A stretch of 64,000 nucleotides of DNA from Flavobacterium sp. 140616W15 (GTDB lineage: Bacteria > Bacteroidota > Bacteroidia > Flavobacteriales > Flavobacteriaceae): positions 930,001 to 994,000 of the forward strand of contig NZ_CP033068.1 of the NCBI RefSeq assembly GCF_003668995.1. Reading direction: 5' to 3'. Positions within the stretch are counted from its first letter, which is position 1; each line of letters starts with the position of its first letter. Made by a program: the position numbers and the translations under genes. Shown in pieces: positions 1 through 8,103 of the stretch. The notes under the pieces were generated by a model, which did not search any database, was not told the origin of the DNA, and was given only the letters and a program-made list of their open reading frames with translations.

Positions 1-31
1 GTTGTATATAAAAACTTAAAAAAATAATAGG

Positions 32-151
32 ATGAACAATATATTTAAAGGATTAATAGCGGGTTATGGTGCGAAAAAGCTTGGAAGTGGCTGTTTTGGG
101 ACTGTTTTTGTTTTTGTGATTATCTGGTTGCTTTTAGGTCAATGCAGTTGA
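32..151 (+). CDS. 39-aa small hydrophobic protein
   Basis: This is a short open frame starting with ATG and ending at TGA. The first 20 residues are Gly/Lys-rich (GLIAGYGAKKLGSG) and the rest is one hydrophobic segment (VFVFVIIWLLL), so it would be a single-pass membrane peptide. I do not know a function. The Gly-rich amphipathic start followed by a membrane helix looks like a real small protein rather than a chance frame. It lies on the same strand as the DUF808 gene, about 160 bases upstream. The coding call rests only on composition and start context. Confidence 0.5.
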   Translation: MNNIFKGLIAGYGAKKLGSGCFGTVFVFVIIWLLLGQCS

Positions 152-311
152 AGATATTTTTTAGAAGTCTGATTGAAAATATTTAATTAAATCGGAAGAA
201 ATAGAAGAAAAAATTCAAACAAAAAGTATTAGATTCGCATGAAATAATAAATGTGTGTTGATTGAATTTGGTAGATTGTATCAAAAATCAATGCAGTTCT
301 AAAACAATTAT

Positions 312-1193
312 ATGGCATCAGGTTTTTTCGTTATATTAGATGATATTGCAGCAATTATGGACGATGTTGCAGTAATGAGTAAAGTTGCAGTAAAAAAGAC
401 AGCAGGTATCCTAGGAGATGATTTGGCTGTTAATGCCGAAAAAGCTTCAGGCTTTGCCTCTTCAAGAGAACTTCCTGTATTATGGGCCATTGGTAAAGGT
501 TCGTTTATTAATAAATTAATCATCTTACCAATAGCATTTTTACTTAGTGCTTTTTTTCCTGTAGCAATTATAGTAATCTTAGTATTAGGAGGTCTTTTTT
601 TAGCTTATGAAGGAGCTGAGAAAATATTTGAGTTTTTCTTTCCACACAAGCATGAAAAAGTTGAAGTTACAGCAGGTGCTTTTTCTGAAGAAGAAGCTTT
701 AGCAGTTGAAAAAGAAAAAGTGAAATCGGCAATTGTAACCGATTTTATATTATCAGTAGAAATTGTAATTATAGCATTAGGAACTGTAATCGGAAAACCT
801 ATTTTATCACAAATTCTAGTTGTTTCTATCATTGCGATAGTTGCTACAATTGGTGTCTATGGCCTTGTAGCGCTTATTGTAAGAATGGATGAATTTGGTT
901 TAAAACTTATTCAATATAGTAAAAAAGAACGTAGTTTATCAAAAACTATAGGGAATTTATTAGTGCAAGCACTCCCAAAAGTGATTCAGAGTTTATCAGT
1001 AATCGGTACTATAGCTTTGCTATTAGTTGCTGGCGGAATATTTGTACATAATATCGAATTTTTCCATCATTTAGTACCTCAGTTGCCTTCAATCGTAAAA
1101 GAATTTGTTATCGGACTTGTTATCGGGTTTCTTGTTTTAGGAGTTGTAACTGTAATCAAAAAAATGATTCCAAAAAAAGAAGTAGCAGAATAA
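312..1193 (+). CDS. DUF808 family inner-membrane protein (YedI-like)
   Basis: The 293-residue protein begins MASGFFVILDDIAAIMDDVA and continues with VKKTAGILGDDLAVNAEKASGF, the conserved N-terminal signature of the DUF808/YedI family. Several hydrophobic segments follow, near residues 68-98, 142-192, 228-248 and 265-285, so it is a polytopic inner-membrane protein. The family has no established biochemical role. The gene is monocistronic and is followed by a perfect hairpin terminator. The ATG at 312 is the family's usual start. Family assignment is firm; function is unknown. Confidence 0.88.
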   Translation: MASGFFVILDDIAAIMDDVAVMSKVAVKKTAGILGDDLAVNAEKASGFASSRELPVLWAIGKGSFINKLIILPIAFLLSAFFPVAIIVILVLGGLFLAYEGAEKIFEFFFPHKHEKVEVTAGAFSEEEALAVEKEKVKSAIVTDFILSVEIVIIALGTVIGKPILSQILVVSIIAIVATIGVYGLVALIVRMDEFGLKLIQYSKKERSLSKTIGNLLVQALPKVIQSLSVIGTIALLLVAGGIFVHNIEFFHHLVPQLPSIVKEFVIGLVIGFLVLGVVTVIKKMIPKKEVAE

Positions 1194-1214
1194 TTTTTTT
1201 GCCTATGATATATG

Positions 1215-1243
1215 ACACCAATCGAAAGATTGGTGTTTTTTTT
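1215..1243 (+). terminator. Rho-independent terminator after DUF808 gene
   Basis: A perfect 9-bp stem (ACACCAATC and GATTGGTGT) closes on a GAAA tetraloop and is followed by a run of eight T. It lies 22 bases past the DUF808 stop codon. Confidence 0.9.
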
Positions 1244-1388
1244 ATGTCAAAAGTGATTTTTTTTAAAGTTTTAAGTTGTTGATTTTTAATGTTTTATTTA
1301 TTTGTTTTGTTTTTTTAACAATTTTATAAAGCAACCATCTCAATGTATTTGCATCTATATTATAATTAATAACAAAAAATATACATTT

Positions 1389-1808
1389 ATGAAAAATTTC
1401 AATTTAAAATCAGTTTTAACTGTGTTATTCTTGGCAACGGTATTAATTTCATGTAGTAATGATAATGATGAGGAGCAACCGACTATTCCTGAATTTACTG
1501 TGAAAACTGCTTTAGTGACTGAAGTGAAAGGGCCAGAAAAAGGAAAAGTAAATGAGGAGCTTAGTTATGATGTAACTTATTTAGTTGATAGTGCTTGTGC
1601 TCAATTTGGTAAAATTAGTGAGGTAACAATTGGTACAGAAAAAGGATTGCAAGTTGAAGCTAAATACCCATCGGGTGCTTGTACACTACAAGTGCCAGGT
1701 CCTCAAAAAACAGTTTACAAATTTAAATCAACAGCAAAAGGGACTTTTGATATAAAATTTAAAAAATCAGAGACTGAATTCGTGACAGCAAAAGTGGTTA
1801 TTGAATAA
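1389..1808 (+). CDS. Small lipoprotein of unknown function
   Basis: The frame is open from 1302, but the ATG at 1389 gives a proper signal peptide (MKNFNLKSVLTVLFLATVLIS) followed by a lipobox Cys, so this start is preferred; the product has 139 residues. The residues after the Cys (SNDNDEEQ) are acidic, like the export signal that sends Bacteroidota lipoproteins to the cell surface, so a surface location is inferred. The mature part is short, probably all-beta, with two Cys (ACAQ and GACT motifs) that could form a disulfide. I do not recognise the domain. It is a single gene with its own terminator. Confidence 0.75.
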   Translation: MKNFNLKSVLTVLFLATVLISCSNDNDEEQPTIPEFTVKTALVTEVKGPEKGKVNEELSYDVTYLVDSACAQFGKISEVTIGTEKGLQVEAKYPSGACTLQVPGPQKTVYKFKSTAKGTFDIKFKKSETEFVTAKVVIE

Positions 1809-1886
1809 TTATCCTAAATAGAGTGCTTACTATGTAGAAACAAGCGGTTTGTAAAAAGCTGTTTATTTTTACGACATTCAAAATTA

Positions 1887-1914
1887 AACACCAGTTAGAA
1901 CGCTGGTGTTTTTT
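1887..1914 (+). terminator. Terminator after the small lipoprotein gene
   Basis: An 8-bp perfect stem (AACACCAG and CTGGTGTT) with an 8-base loop is followed by a T run. The rest of the region up to 2060 shows no other feature. Confidence 0.8.
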
Positions 1915-2064
1915 ATTTTGGAGCAAGAGGATTATTTTTGATAAGAATATATTTCCCGATATTCGTTTTAATGTTTTATTTTTTTAAAGAAAAAACAAAA
2001 TGATTGCTACAGTTATCTGGGCTAAAATGGAAATTTTAGTTTTTTATTTGAACCAATGGCTTAC

Positions 2065-2095
2065 TTTGCTATTCCTTTAAAAATTACTATTTTTG
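2065..2095 (+). promoter_or_regulatory. Bacteroidota-type promoter of aguB
   Basis: TTTG at 2065-2068 and TATTTTTG at 2088-2095 are separated by 19 bases. This fits the Bacteroidota vegetative promoter (TTG at -33, TAnnTTTG at -7). Transcription would begin around 2102, about 12 bases before the aguB ATG. Confidence 0.7.
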
Positions 2096-2113
2096 CACTC
2101 TAAATTTTAAGAC

Positions 2114-3001
2114 ATGCCGAATAAGAAATATAAAATAGCCGTTATCCAGTTAAATCTGAATGATGTTGCCGAAAATAATCTTAAAAAATGTATTAGTTGG
2201 GTGAAAGATGCAGCCAATAAAGGTGCTGAAGTAATTTTATTGCCAGAACTATATAGTAGTCATTATTTTTGCCAAAGTGAAGATGTAGATAATTTTGCAT
2301 TAGCAGAACCATTATACAGTACTTCATTTATAGCTTTTAGTGCTTTGGCTAAAGAATTAGGAGTGGTTATTATTGTTCCTTTCTTCGAAAAAAGAATGGC
2401 AGGAATATATCACAATAGTGCATATATCATTGATACTGATGGATCAGAAGCAGGATTGTACCGTAAGATGCATATTCCAGATGATCCACATTTTTATGAA
2501 AAATTCTATTTTACACCTGGCGATTTAGGCTTTCAAGCAATTGAAACTAAAAAAGGAAAAATAGGAACATTAATTTGTTGGGATCAATGGTATCCAGAAG
2601 CGGCTCGTATTACAGCTTTAAAAGGTGCAGAAGTATTGTTTTATCCAACAGCTATTGGATGGCATCCAAAAGAAAAAGAGCAATATGGTGAAAACCAGTA
2701 CGGAGCTTGGATGAACGTAATGAAAGGACATGCTGTTGCAAATGGTGTATTTGTTGCAGCTGCTAATAGAATTGGTTTGGAGCAATATATTGATGGTACA
2801 GATGGAATTCAGTTTTGGGGAGCTTCATTTATAGCAGGACCTCAAGGAGAAATTTTAGCACAAGCTTCACACGATAAAGAAGAAATTTTAATTGCTGAGG
2901 TTGATTTGGATTTACAGGAAAATGTACGTCAGAACTGGCCATTTTTTAGAGACAGAAGAATTGATGCTTTTGGAGATATTACAAAAAGAGCAATAGACTA
3001 A
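2114..3001 (+). CDS. aguB: N-carbamoylputrescine amidase
   Basis: This 295-residue nitrilase-superfamily enzyme hydrolyses N-carbamoylputrescine to putrescine, CO2 and ammonia, the last step of the agmatine route to polyamines. The catalytic triad is visible: Glu45 in LLPELY, Lys118 in YRKMHIP and Cys155 in LICWDQWYPEAAR. The segments PDDPHFYEKFYFTPGD and AIGWHP are typical of the AguB subgroup rather than other nitrilases. It is cytosolic with no signal peptide. The agmatine deiminase gene aguA lies 1.6 kb downstream on the same strand, with an OmpA gene in the opposite orientation between them, so the pathway is complete here. A strong promoter precedes it and a two-way terminator follows. 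Confidence 0.95.
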   Translation: MPNKKYKIAVIQLNLNDVAENNLKKCISWVKDAANKGAEVILLPELYSSHYFCQSEDVDNFALAEPLYSTSFIAFSALAKELGVVIIVPFFEKRMAGIYHNSAYIIDTDGSEAGLYRKMHIPDDPHFYEKFYFTPGDLGFQAIETKKGKIGTLICWDQWYPEAARITALKGAEVLFYPTAIGWHPKEKEQYGENQYGAWMNVMKGHAVANGVFVAAANRIGLEQYIDGTDGIQFWGASFIAGPQGEILAQASHDKEEILIAEVDLDLQENVRQNWPFFRDRRIDAFGDITKRAID

Positions 3002-3024
3002 TTTAGTCAATTTATATAAAAAGC

Positions 3025-3058
3025 AAAAAGGACAAAATTTACATTTTGTCCTTTTTTT
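3025..3058. terminator. Bidirectional terminator between aguB and the OmpA gene
   Basis: The stem AAAAAGGACAAAAT / ATTTTGTCCTTTTT has a 4-base loop, with an A run on the left and a T run on the right. It can therefore end both aguB (plus) and the convergent OmpA-family gene (minus). Confidence 0.85.
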
Positions 3059-3081
3059 GTTTCTTAGAGTAAAGTTTCTAA

Positions 3082-4347
3082 TTATTTAACTTTAAAAGTA
3101 ACTCTTCTTACGATTTGACGAGCTTCTTTAGAGTTTTTGTTCACAGAAGTGTCTTCACCGTTAGCAATTACATTTAATCTAGAAGCATCAATTCCAGCAT
3201 TTGTAGCTACTTTTTTCACAGCTTCAGCTCTTTTTCTAGATAACTCAGTATTGTAGCTAGAGTTTCCGATTTCGTCTGAATATCCAATAACATCTGCAGA
3301 TTTACCAGGATTGTTTTTCAAGTATTTAACTAAAAAGTCAACACCAGATAAAGAAGCATTTGTTGGTTTAGAAGAGTTAAAATCGAAATATACGTTAACG
3401 TATCCTCCGTTAATCAATTCTTCAACTGTATTGTTTGTTGCAGTTTCGCTACCTTTTTTAGAATATGTTTTATCTAAATAGCTTTCTAATTCATCTGGAA
3501 CACCATTTTGATTAGTGTCTATAGATTGTCCTTTAGTATTTACAGCAACTCCAGAAACAGTATTAGGCTCTAGATCATATAAATCAGCAACACCATCTTT
3601 ATCAGTATCGATAAGACCAGTTTCGATTGTATTAACTCTATCTTCTAATTTGCTTAATCTGTCATTGTCTTCAGAATACCAGTCAGCATGTTTTTGATTT
3701 TTACCTAAGTAGAAAGTCAAACCTACAGAAGCATTTAATAGTACACCATCAAATGAGCCAGTAGTTGTTTGTCCCATTCCGTCAAAGTTATGGTTTTGTC
3801 TACCATTAACAATTCCGGTAAGGTCACCAGTTAAAGCAAAACTGTTGCTTAATCTAATTTGTCCAGTAAGACCAACAATTCCGTGTGCCATATAGTCTTT
3901 TCCATCAAAACCATTATCAGCGCTTAATTGAGAAACACCAAAACCACCATGTGCCAATAAACCAATAGTATTAGTCCAAGTTTCAAAGTTTAAAGCTCTA
4001 CCAATATTTACTACCCCTTGCAAACTTGTTCTGAAGTATTTGCTATCAAAAGGAGCGGTATCATTGCGTTCCTGAAATTGGTCGTATCCAAAATCTAATT
4101 TTAAACCAAATTTAGGACTAAACATATAACGTACACCTAAATCTGCATGAAACGGGCTAAGTGTAGATGTAGAATAGCCTTCAGTCATTGTTCTAGTTGG
4201 TTTGTTTAAACCACCATTTAATTCGATAGACCATTTGTTGTACGAGTTTTTTTCAATTGTGGGTTGTGCAGTACTTGTTGCCATACTTTGTGCACCTGCC
4301 GCCATGGACAGTAATAAAAGTGATACGGAAGCTAATTTCTTTTTCAT
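3082..4347 (-). CDS. OmpA family outer-membrane protein
   Basis: The 421-residue protein has a signal peptide (residues 1-19, MKKKLASVSLLLLSMAAGA), an N-terminal eight-stranded-barrel-type region (about 35-216), a short coiled linker (230-246), two calcium-binding thrombospondin type 3-like motifs (DTDKDGVADLYD near 247-258 and DTNQNGVPDELE near 277-288) and a C-terminal OmpA peptidoglycan-binding domain (about 315-421, with YFDFNSSKP and ELSRKRAEAVKKV). It should link the outer membrane to peptidoglycan. It is transcribed toward aguB and shares its terminator. The gene is intact and full length for this flavobacterial OmpA type. Confidence 0.92.
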   Translation of the reverse strand: MKKKLASVSLLLLSMAAGAQSMATSTAQPTIEKNSYNKWSIELNGGLNKPTRTMTEGYSTSTLSPFHADLGVRYMFSPKFGLKLDFGYDQFQERNDTAPFDSKYFRTSLQGVVNIGRALNFETWTNTIGLLAHGGFGVSQLSADNGFDGKDYMAHGIVGLTGQIRLSNSFALTGDLTGIVNGRQNHNFDGMGQTTTGSFDGVLLNASVGLTFYLGKNQKHADWYSEDNDRLSKLEDRVNTIETGLIDTDKDGVADLYDLEPNTVSGVAVNTKGQSIDTNQNGVPDELESYLDKTYSKKGSETATNNTVEELINGGYVNVYFDFNSSKPTNASLSGVDFLVKYLKNNPGKSADVIGYSDEIGNSSYNTELSRKRAEAVKKVATNAGIDASRLNVIANGEDTSVNKNSKEARQIVRRVTFKVK

Positions 4348-4584
4348 GATATCCTATTGTTAAATTTAATTTTTTTTGAGCTTTTTCGTTTAAACTCAGT
4401 ATAAAAATAGGGCTATCGGGTATAACAGATGTTCTATTGCTATTACATAATTCCCATGTTTTGTGGGTTTCTTCATCAATTTTTACGTTTATTGAGAACA
4501 ATAATTTTAGATATTTAGGATAATTTAAATTTCTATCTTGCTGGAAAAAAAGAACTTTACATAATGATAAAGGGTATGAATGTT

Positions 4585-4592
4585 TATCTTTG
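4585..4592 (+). promoter_or_regulatory. Candidate -7 box of aguA
   Basis: TATCTTTG matches TAnnTTTG exactly and lies 25 bases before the aguA ATG. No clear TTG is found at the expected -33 position, so only the -7 element is claimed. Confidence 0.5.
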
Positions 4593-4617
4593 TCTTTTTT
4601 TAATTTAGAACCTTTTT

Positions 4618-5658
4618 ATGACGACAAATAATAGGATATTTCCTGCGGAGTGGGAAAAGCAACAAGGAATTGTATTGTGTTTTCCTCATAATGGTAAAGA
4701 TTGGCCAGGGAAATACGAAGCAGTTCAATGGGCTTTTGTAGAGTTTATAAAAAAAGTAGCTACACATGAAATTGTTTTCTTGGTAGTTGCCGATGAAGAC
4801 TTGAAAGCAAAAGTGAACGATATGCTCGAAAGAGCACATGTAGATTTAAAGAATGTTACTTATATCATTCATAAAACCAACAGAAGCTGGATGCGTGATT
4901 CAGGACCAATTGTTGTTAGAAATGGAGATAAAAGAGAAGCATTAAACTTTAATTTTAATGGTTGGGCAAAATATAAAAACTACCAATTAGATAAATTTGT
5001 ACCAGCTAAGGTTGCAGCAGTTTTAGATATTCCGGTTACACAGGTTGTATATAAAGGAAAGCCAGTTATTGTAGAAGGTGGTGCAATTGATGTAAACGGA
5101 AGAGGAACATTACTAACTTCTGAAGAATGTTTAATGCATCCAAGTATTCAAGTCCGTAATCCAGGTTTTACTAAAGAAGACTATGAAGCTGTTTTTAAAG
5201 AGTATCTTGGAGTAACAAACGTTATTTGGTTAGGTGATGGAATTGAAGGTGATGATACACATGGGCATATCGATGATTTATGTCGTTTTGTAAATGAAGA
5301 TACTATTGTTACCATTGTAGAAACCGATTCAGAAGATTCAAATTATAAGCCTTTACAGGATAATTTGAAAAGATTACAAAATGCAAAGCTTGAAAATGGG
5401 AAATCTCCAGTAATTGTTGCTTTACCAATGCCGAAGAGAATCGATTTTGAAGATTTAAGATTACCGGCAAGTTATGCTAATTTCTTGATTTTAAACAACT
5501 GTGTTTTGGTTCCAACTTTTAATGACAGTAATGATCGTGTGGCACTTAATATACTTTCAGAATGTTTTCCTGATCGTGAAGTAATAGGGATTAGTTGTGT
5601 AGATTTTATTTGGGGATTCGGAACATTGCATTGCTTGAGCCAGCAAATTCCAGCTTAA
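4618..5658 (+). CDS. aguA: Agmatine deiminase, cytosolic
   Basis: This 346-residue enzyme converts agmatine to N-carbamoylputrescine and ammonia, the substrate of the nearby AguB. It belongs to the guanidino-group-modifying fold. Visible active-site elements are W91-M-R-D94-S-G-P (substrate-binding Asp), E153-G-G, the histidine motif DTHGHIDD (His217) and the nucleophile Cys339 in GTLHCLSQQIP at the C-terminus. There is no signal peptide. The first ATG (4618) gives the family's usual N-terminus (PAEWEKQQGIVLCFPHN). A second deiminase homologue that is a lipoprotein lies 1.2 kb downstream beyond an AraC-type regulator. A hairpin terminator follows. Confidence 0.95.
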   Translation: MTTNNRIFPAEWEKQQGIVLCFPHNGKDWPGKYEAVQWAFVEFIKKVATHEIVFLVVADEDLKAKVNDMLERAHVDLKNVTYIIHKTNRSWMRDSGPIVVRNGDKREALNFNFNGWAKYKNYQLDKFVPAKVAAVLDIPVTQVVYKGKPVIVEGGAIDVNGRGTLLTSEECLMHPSIQVRNPGFTKEDYEAVFKEYLGVTNVIWLGDGIEGDDTHGHIDDLCRFVNEDTIVTIVETDSEDSNYKPLQDNLKRLQNAKLENGKSPVIVALPMPKRIDFEDLRLPASYANFLILNNCVLVPTFNDSNDRVALNILSECFPDREVIGISCVDFIWGFGTLHCLSQQIPA

Positions 5659-5700
5659 AGAAAATCTTTTTGATATAGTATGTCGTAAGACTGCATTCGA

Positions 5701-5738
5701 AAAATATCTGTACATATATTATGTATGGATATTTTTTT
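5701..5738 (+). terminator. Terminator after aguA
   Basis: A 16-bp stem with two G-T wobbles (AAAATATCTGTACATA / TATGTATGGATATTTT, 3-base loop) is followed by a T run. Confidence 0.85.
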
Positions 5739-5739
5739 T

Positions 5740-5988
5740 GTCTATTTCTTTAATTAAATAGTTTTTTCTTATGAGGTTGAGTTTAAGATTTAGGATGATA
5801 TTGGTTTCTAATAAATATTCTATCATAGATGCTTTGTTCTTAACTTTATGGTTGAACTGCAATTGCTTTGAAGGAAATGAAAGTTATGTTGAAAGTAAAA
5901 GGGTAGAAGATTATTTATTGAAACAATTTTATTATTAGTTTCAAGTTTTAAAAAAGAGATACTCTATTTGTAATTAATACTAAAATCG
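5740..5988. other. Intergenic region before the AraC-type gene
   Basis: About 250 bases between the aguA terminator and the regulator gene. I find no open frame with a plausible product, no repeat and no clear TAnnTTTG box here. Confidence 0.4.
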
Positions 5989-6813
5989 ATGAGAATAGAA
6001 AATATACAAAAGGTTCTAACGTTTTTAGAAGATAATTATCATCGACAAATAGATCCTGTGGAGCTAGAAGAAATTTCAAATTATTCTTACAGAAACATTC
6101 AACGTATTTTTAATGCCATACTTAAGGAGACAATTGGTAATTTTTGTACTCGATTAAAGCTTGAAAATGCATATAAGCAATTAGTTTATACAGATAATTC
6201 AATTGTAGATATTGCCTATGATGTTGGGTATAGCAGTAACCAGTCCTTTGCTAAAGCATTTAAGAATAAATTCCAAATTACACCTTTACAAGCAAGACAA
6301 AATAAGAAGTTACTTTTTGATGAATATATTAAAACAAAAAAAGACAAGCTTCTTTTTATTGATTTTGAATATCAGTATAAAGATAAAATGAGTGTTTACT
6401 ATAAAACACTTATGAGTAATAACTACAATAACAATGCAATAAATGAGTTATGGGATGCTGTTATTAATGAGAACAAAACAATTGCATCTTACAAATGTTT
6501 TGGAGTGATTGTCGATCAGCCAGTAATTTCGGATAAAGAAAAATCAAGATATGAAGTTTGTGTAGATAATTGTGCTAATCCTAAATTATATCTTTCTAAA
6601 ACTATTTTTGGAGGTTGGTATGCTAAATATGTTCATCGTGGTAGTTATGATGAAATAGAAGAAACCTATCGTGATATTTATTACCGATGGCTTTATGAAA
6701 AGGACTATGAGTTAGATACTTCTCCAATTATAGAACAATATATAGATGATGCGGAATCAACAAATTTTGTAACAGAAATATATGTACCAGTAAAACGTAA
6801 GTTGTCAAAATAA
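5989..6813 (+). CDS. AraC-family regulator with GyrI-like effector domain
   Basis: The 274-residue protein is a one-component regulator. Residues 1-105 form an AraC-type double helix-turn-helix placed at the N-terminus (SYRNIQRIF as first recognition helix; DIAYDVGYSSNQSFAKAFKNKF as the family signature). Residues about 150-270 resemble the GyrI/SbmC effector-binding domain (FGGWYAKYVHRGSYDEIEETYRDIYYRWL and EIYVPVKRK), which usually binds a small, often cationic, compound. It ends 56 bases before a lipoprotein agmatine deiminase gene and follows the cytosolic one, so regulation of agmatine use is a reasonable inference. The ligand and targets are not shown by the sequence. Confidence 0.85.
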   Translation: MRIENIQKVLTFLEDNYHRQIDPVELEEISNYSYRNIQRIFNAILKETIGNFCTRLKLENAYKQLVYTDNSIVDIAYDVGYSSNQSFAKAFKNKFQITPLQARQNKKLLFDEYIKTKKDKLLFIDFEYQYKDKMSVYYKTLMSNNYNNNAINELWDAVINENKTIASYKCFGVIVDQPVISDKEKSRYEVCVDNCANPKLYLSKTIFGGWYAKYVHRGSYDEIEETYRDIYYRWLYEKDYELDTSPIIEQYIDDAESTNFVTEIYVPVKRKLSK

Positions 6814-6839
6814 GACAATCCAGATGTGTAAGCATGCTG

Positions 6840-6847
6840 TAGTTTTG
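6840..6847 (+). promoter_or_regulatory. Candidate -7 box of the lipoprotein agmatine deiminase gene
   Basis: TAGTTTTG fits TAnnTTTG and lies 23 bases before the ATG, after the regulator's stop codon. No TTG is found near -33, which would fit an activator-dependent promoter controlled by the adjacent AraC-type protein. Confidence 0.45.
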
Positions 6848-6869
6848 CATATCTAAAACTCATATAAAA

Positions 6870-8024
6870 ATGATGAAATTTCAAATTTTAATTTTGTTTA
6901 CTTCGATTGTAGCACCTGCTTTTAATTCGTGTGCCAGTGATGAAGGTACTACCGATGTAATACAAACACCAGATCCTTCGCAAGTACAATATACAATGCC
7001 TAATGAATCAGATCTACATGAAGGTACTTGGTTGCAATGGCCTCATCAATACCAACATGGTATTTCATACAGAAATGATTTAGATGAGACGTGGGTAGCA
7101 ATGACTAATGCGTTACAGTCTACAGAAAAGGTACATATTATTGCTTATGATGTAATTGAGCAAGCTAGAATTATTGATTTATTGAAAGGAGCTGGGGTTT
7201 CTTTAGCAAATGTTGACTTTAAAATACATCGTACAGATGATGTTTGGATTAGGGATAACGGACCAATCTATGTGCGAGATGCACAAGGAAAATTGGTAAT
7301 AGAAGATTGGGGATTTAATGGATGGGGAGGTAAATATGAATCTGCTAATTGCGATGTTATACCTAGTGTTATTGGGGCTGATACGGGAGTAACGGTGTTG
7401 AATTTGAACAATATCATGGTAAATGAAGGAGGTTCAGTAGAATTAGATGGTCATGGTGTATTAATGGCTACTAAAAGTTCGATAATTAGCCAAAAGCCAA
7501 AAAAATCAGTAAGGAATAAAGGGATGGCTCAGGCTCAAGCAGAGTTAAATTTTACAAAATACCTTGGAGCTACTAAATTTATTTGGTTAGAAGGAGGTTT
7601 TAGTGAAGAGGATGTTACAGATATGCATATTGATGGAATAGTAAAATTTGCTTCGGGTAATAAAATGATTACTATGAGTGATTCAGATTTATCAAACTGG
7701 GGACTTTCAGATTCAGATATTACTATTTTAAATGCAGCTTCAAACATAAAAAATGAGGTATATACAAAAGTTATTTTACCGCTTACGAAACGTGATGTAA
7801 CAACGAAAACAGGGATAGCTTTGGGGTATAAAGGGAGTTATATTAATTTTTATGTAGCAAATGGAAAAGTTTTAGTGCCTAATTATAATGATCCAAATGA
7901 TATCGTTGCAAATAAAATTATTGAAGGGTTATACCCAGGAAGAAAAGTTATAGGGATAGATGTAAGGAATTTGTATGCAAATGGAGGAATGGTGCATTGT
8001 GTTACGCAACAACAGCCTCAGTAG
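6870..8024 (+). CDS. Agmatine deiminase-family lipoprotein
   Basis: The 384-residue protein is a second member of the agmatine deiminase family but begins with a lipoprotein signal (MMKFQILILFTSIVAPAFNS, then Cys21). The post-Cys residues ASDEGTTD are acidic, so it may be exported to the surface. The active-site set is complete: W126-I-R-D129-N-G-P, N185-E-G-G, M252-H253-I-D-G and Cys377 in GMVHCVTQQQP. It is therefore probably active outside the cytosol on agmatine or another guanidino compound, possibly peptidyl arginine. It has its own -7 box and a terminator. ATG at 6870 or 6873 are both possible starts. Family is firm; substrate is open. Confidence 0.88.
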   Translation: MMKFQILILFTSIVAPAFNSCASDEGTTDVIQTPDPSQVQYTMPNESDLHEGTWLQWPHQYQHGISYRNDLDETWVAMTNALQSTEKVHIIAYDVIEQARIIDLLKGAGVSLANVDFKIHRTDDVWIRDNGPIYVRDAQGKLVIEDWGFNGWGGKYESANCDVIPSVIGADTGVTVLNLNNIMVNEGGSVELDGHGVLMATKSSIISQKPKKSVRNKGMAQAQAELNFTKYLGATKFIWLEGGFSEEDVTDMHIDGIVKFASGNKMITMSDSDLSNWGLSDSDITILNAASNIKNEVYTKVILPLTKRDVTTKTGIALGYKGSYINFYVANGKVLVPNYNDPNDIVANKIIEGLYPGRKVIGIDVRNLYANGGMVHCVTQQQPQ

Positions 8025-8045
8025 GAAGGAATATAAGTATAGTAT

Positions 8046-8085
8046 AAAAAAAATAGCGTATTGAATTCAATACGCTATTTTTTTA
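8046..8085. terminator. Bidirectional terminator between the deiminase lipoprotein and fumarylacetoacetase genes
   Basis: A perfect palindromic stem (AAATAGCGTATTG / CAATACGCTATTT, AATT loop) is flanked by A and T runs, so it can terminate both convergent genes. Confidence 0.9.
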
Positions 8086-8103
8086 TTCAGAATCAAGATC
8101 TCT

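Noticed and set aside
1302..1388. Longer start for the small lipoprotein at 1302
   Set aside because: It would add 29 residues before a perfect lipoprotein signal peptide. The ATG at 1389 is the proper start.
4253..4501. Minus-strand open frame overlapping the start of the OmpA gene
   Set aside because: It overlaps the OmpA signal region in another frame and has no recognisable protein character.
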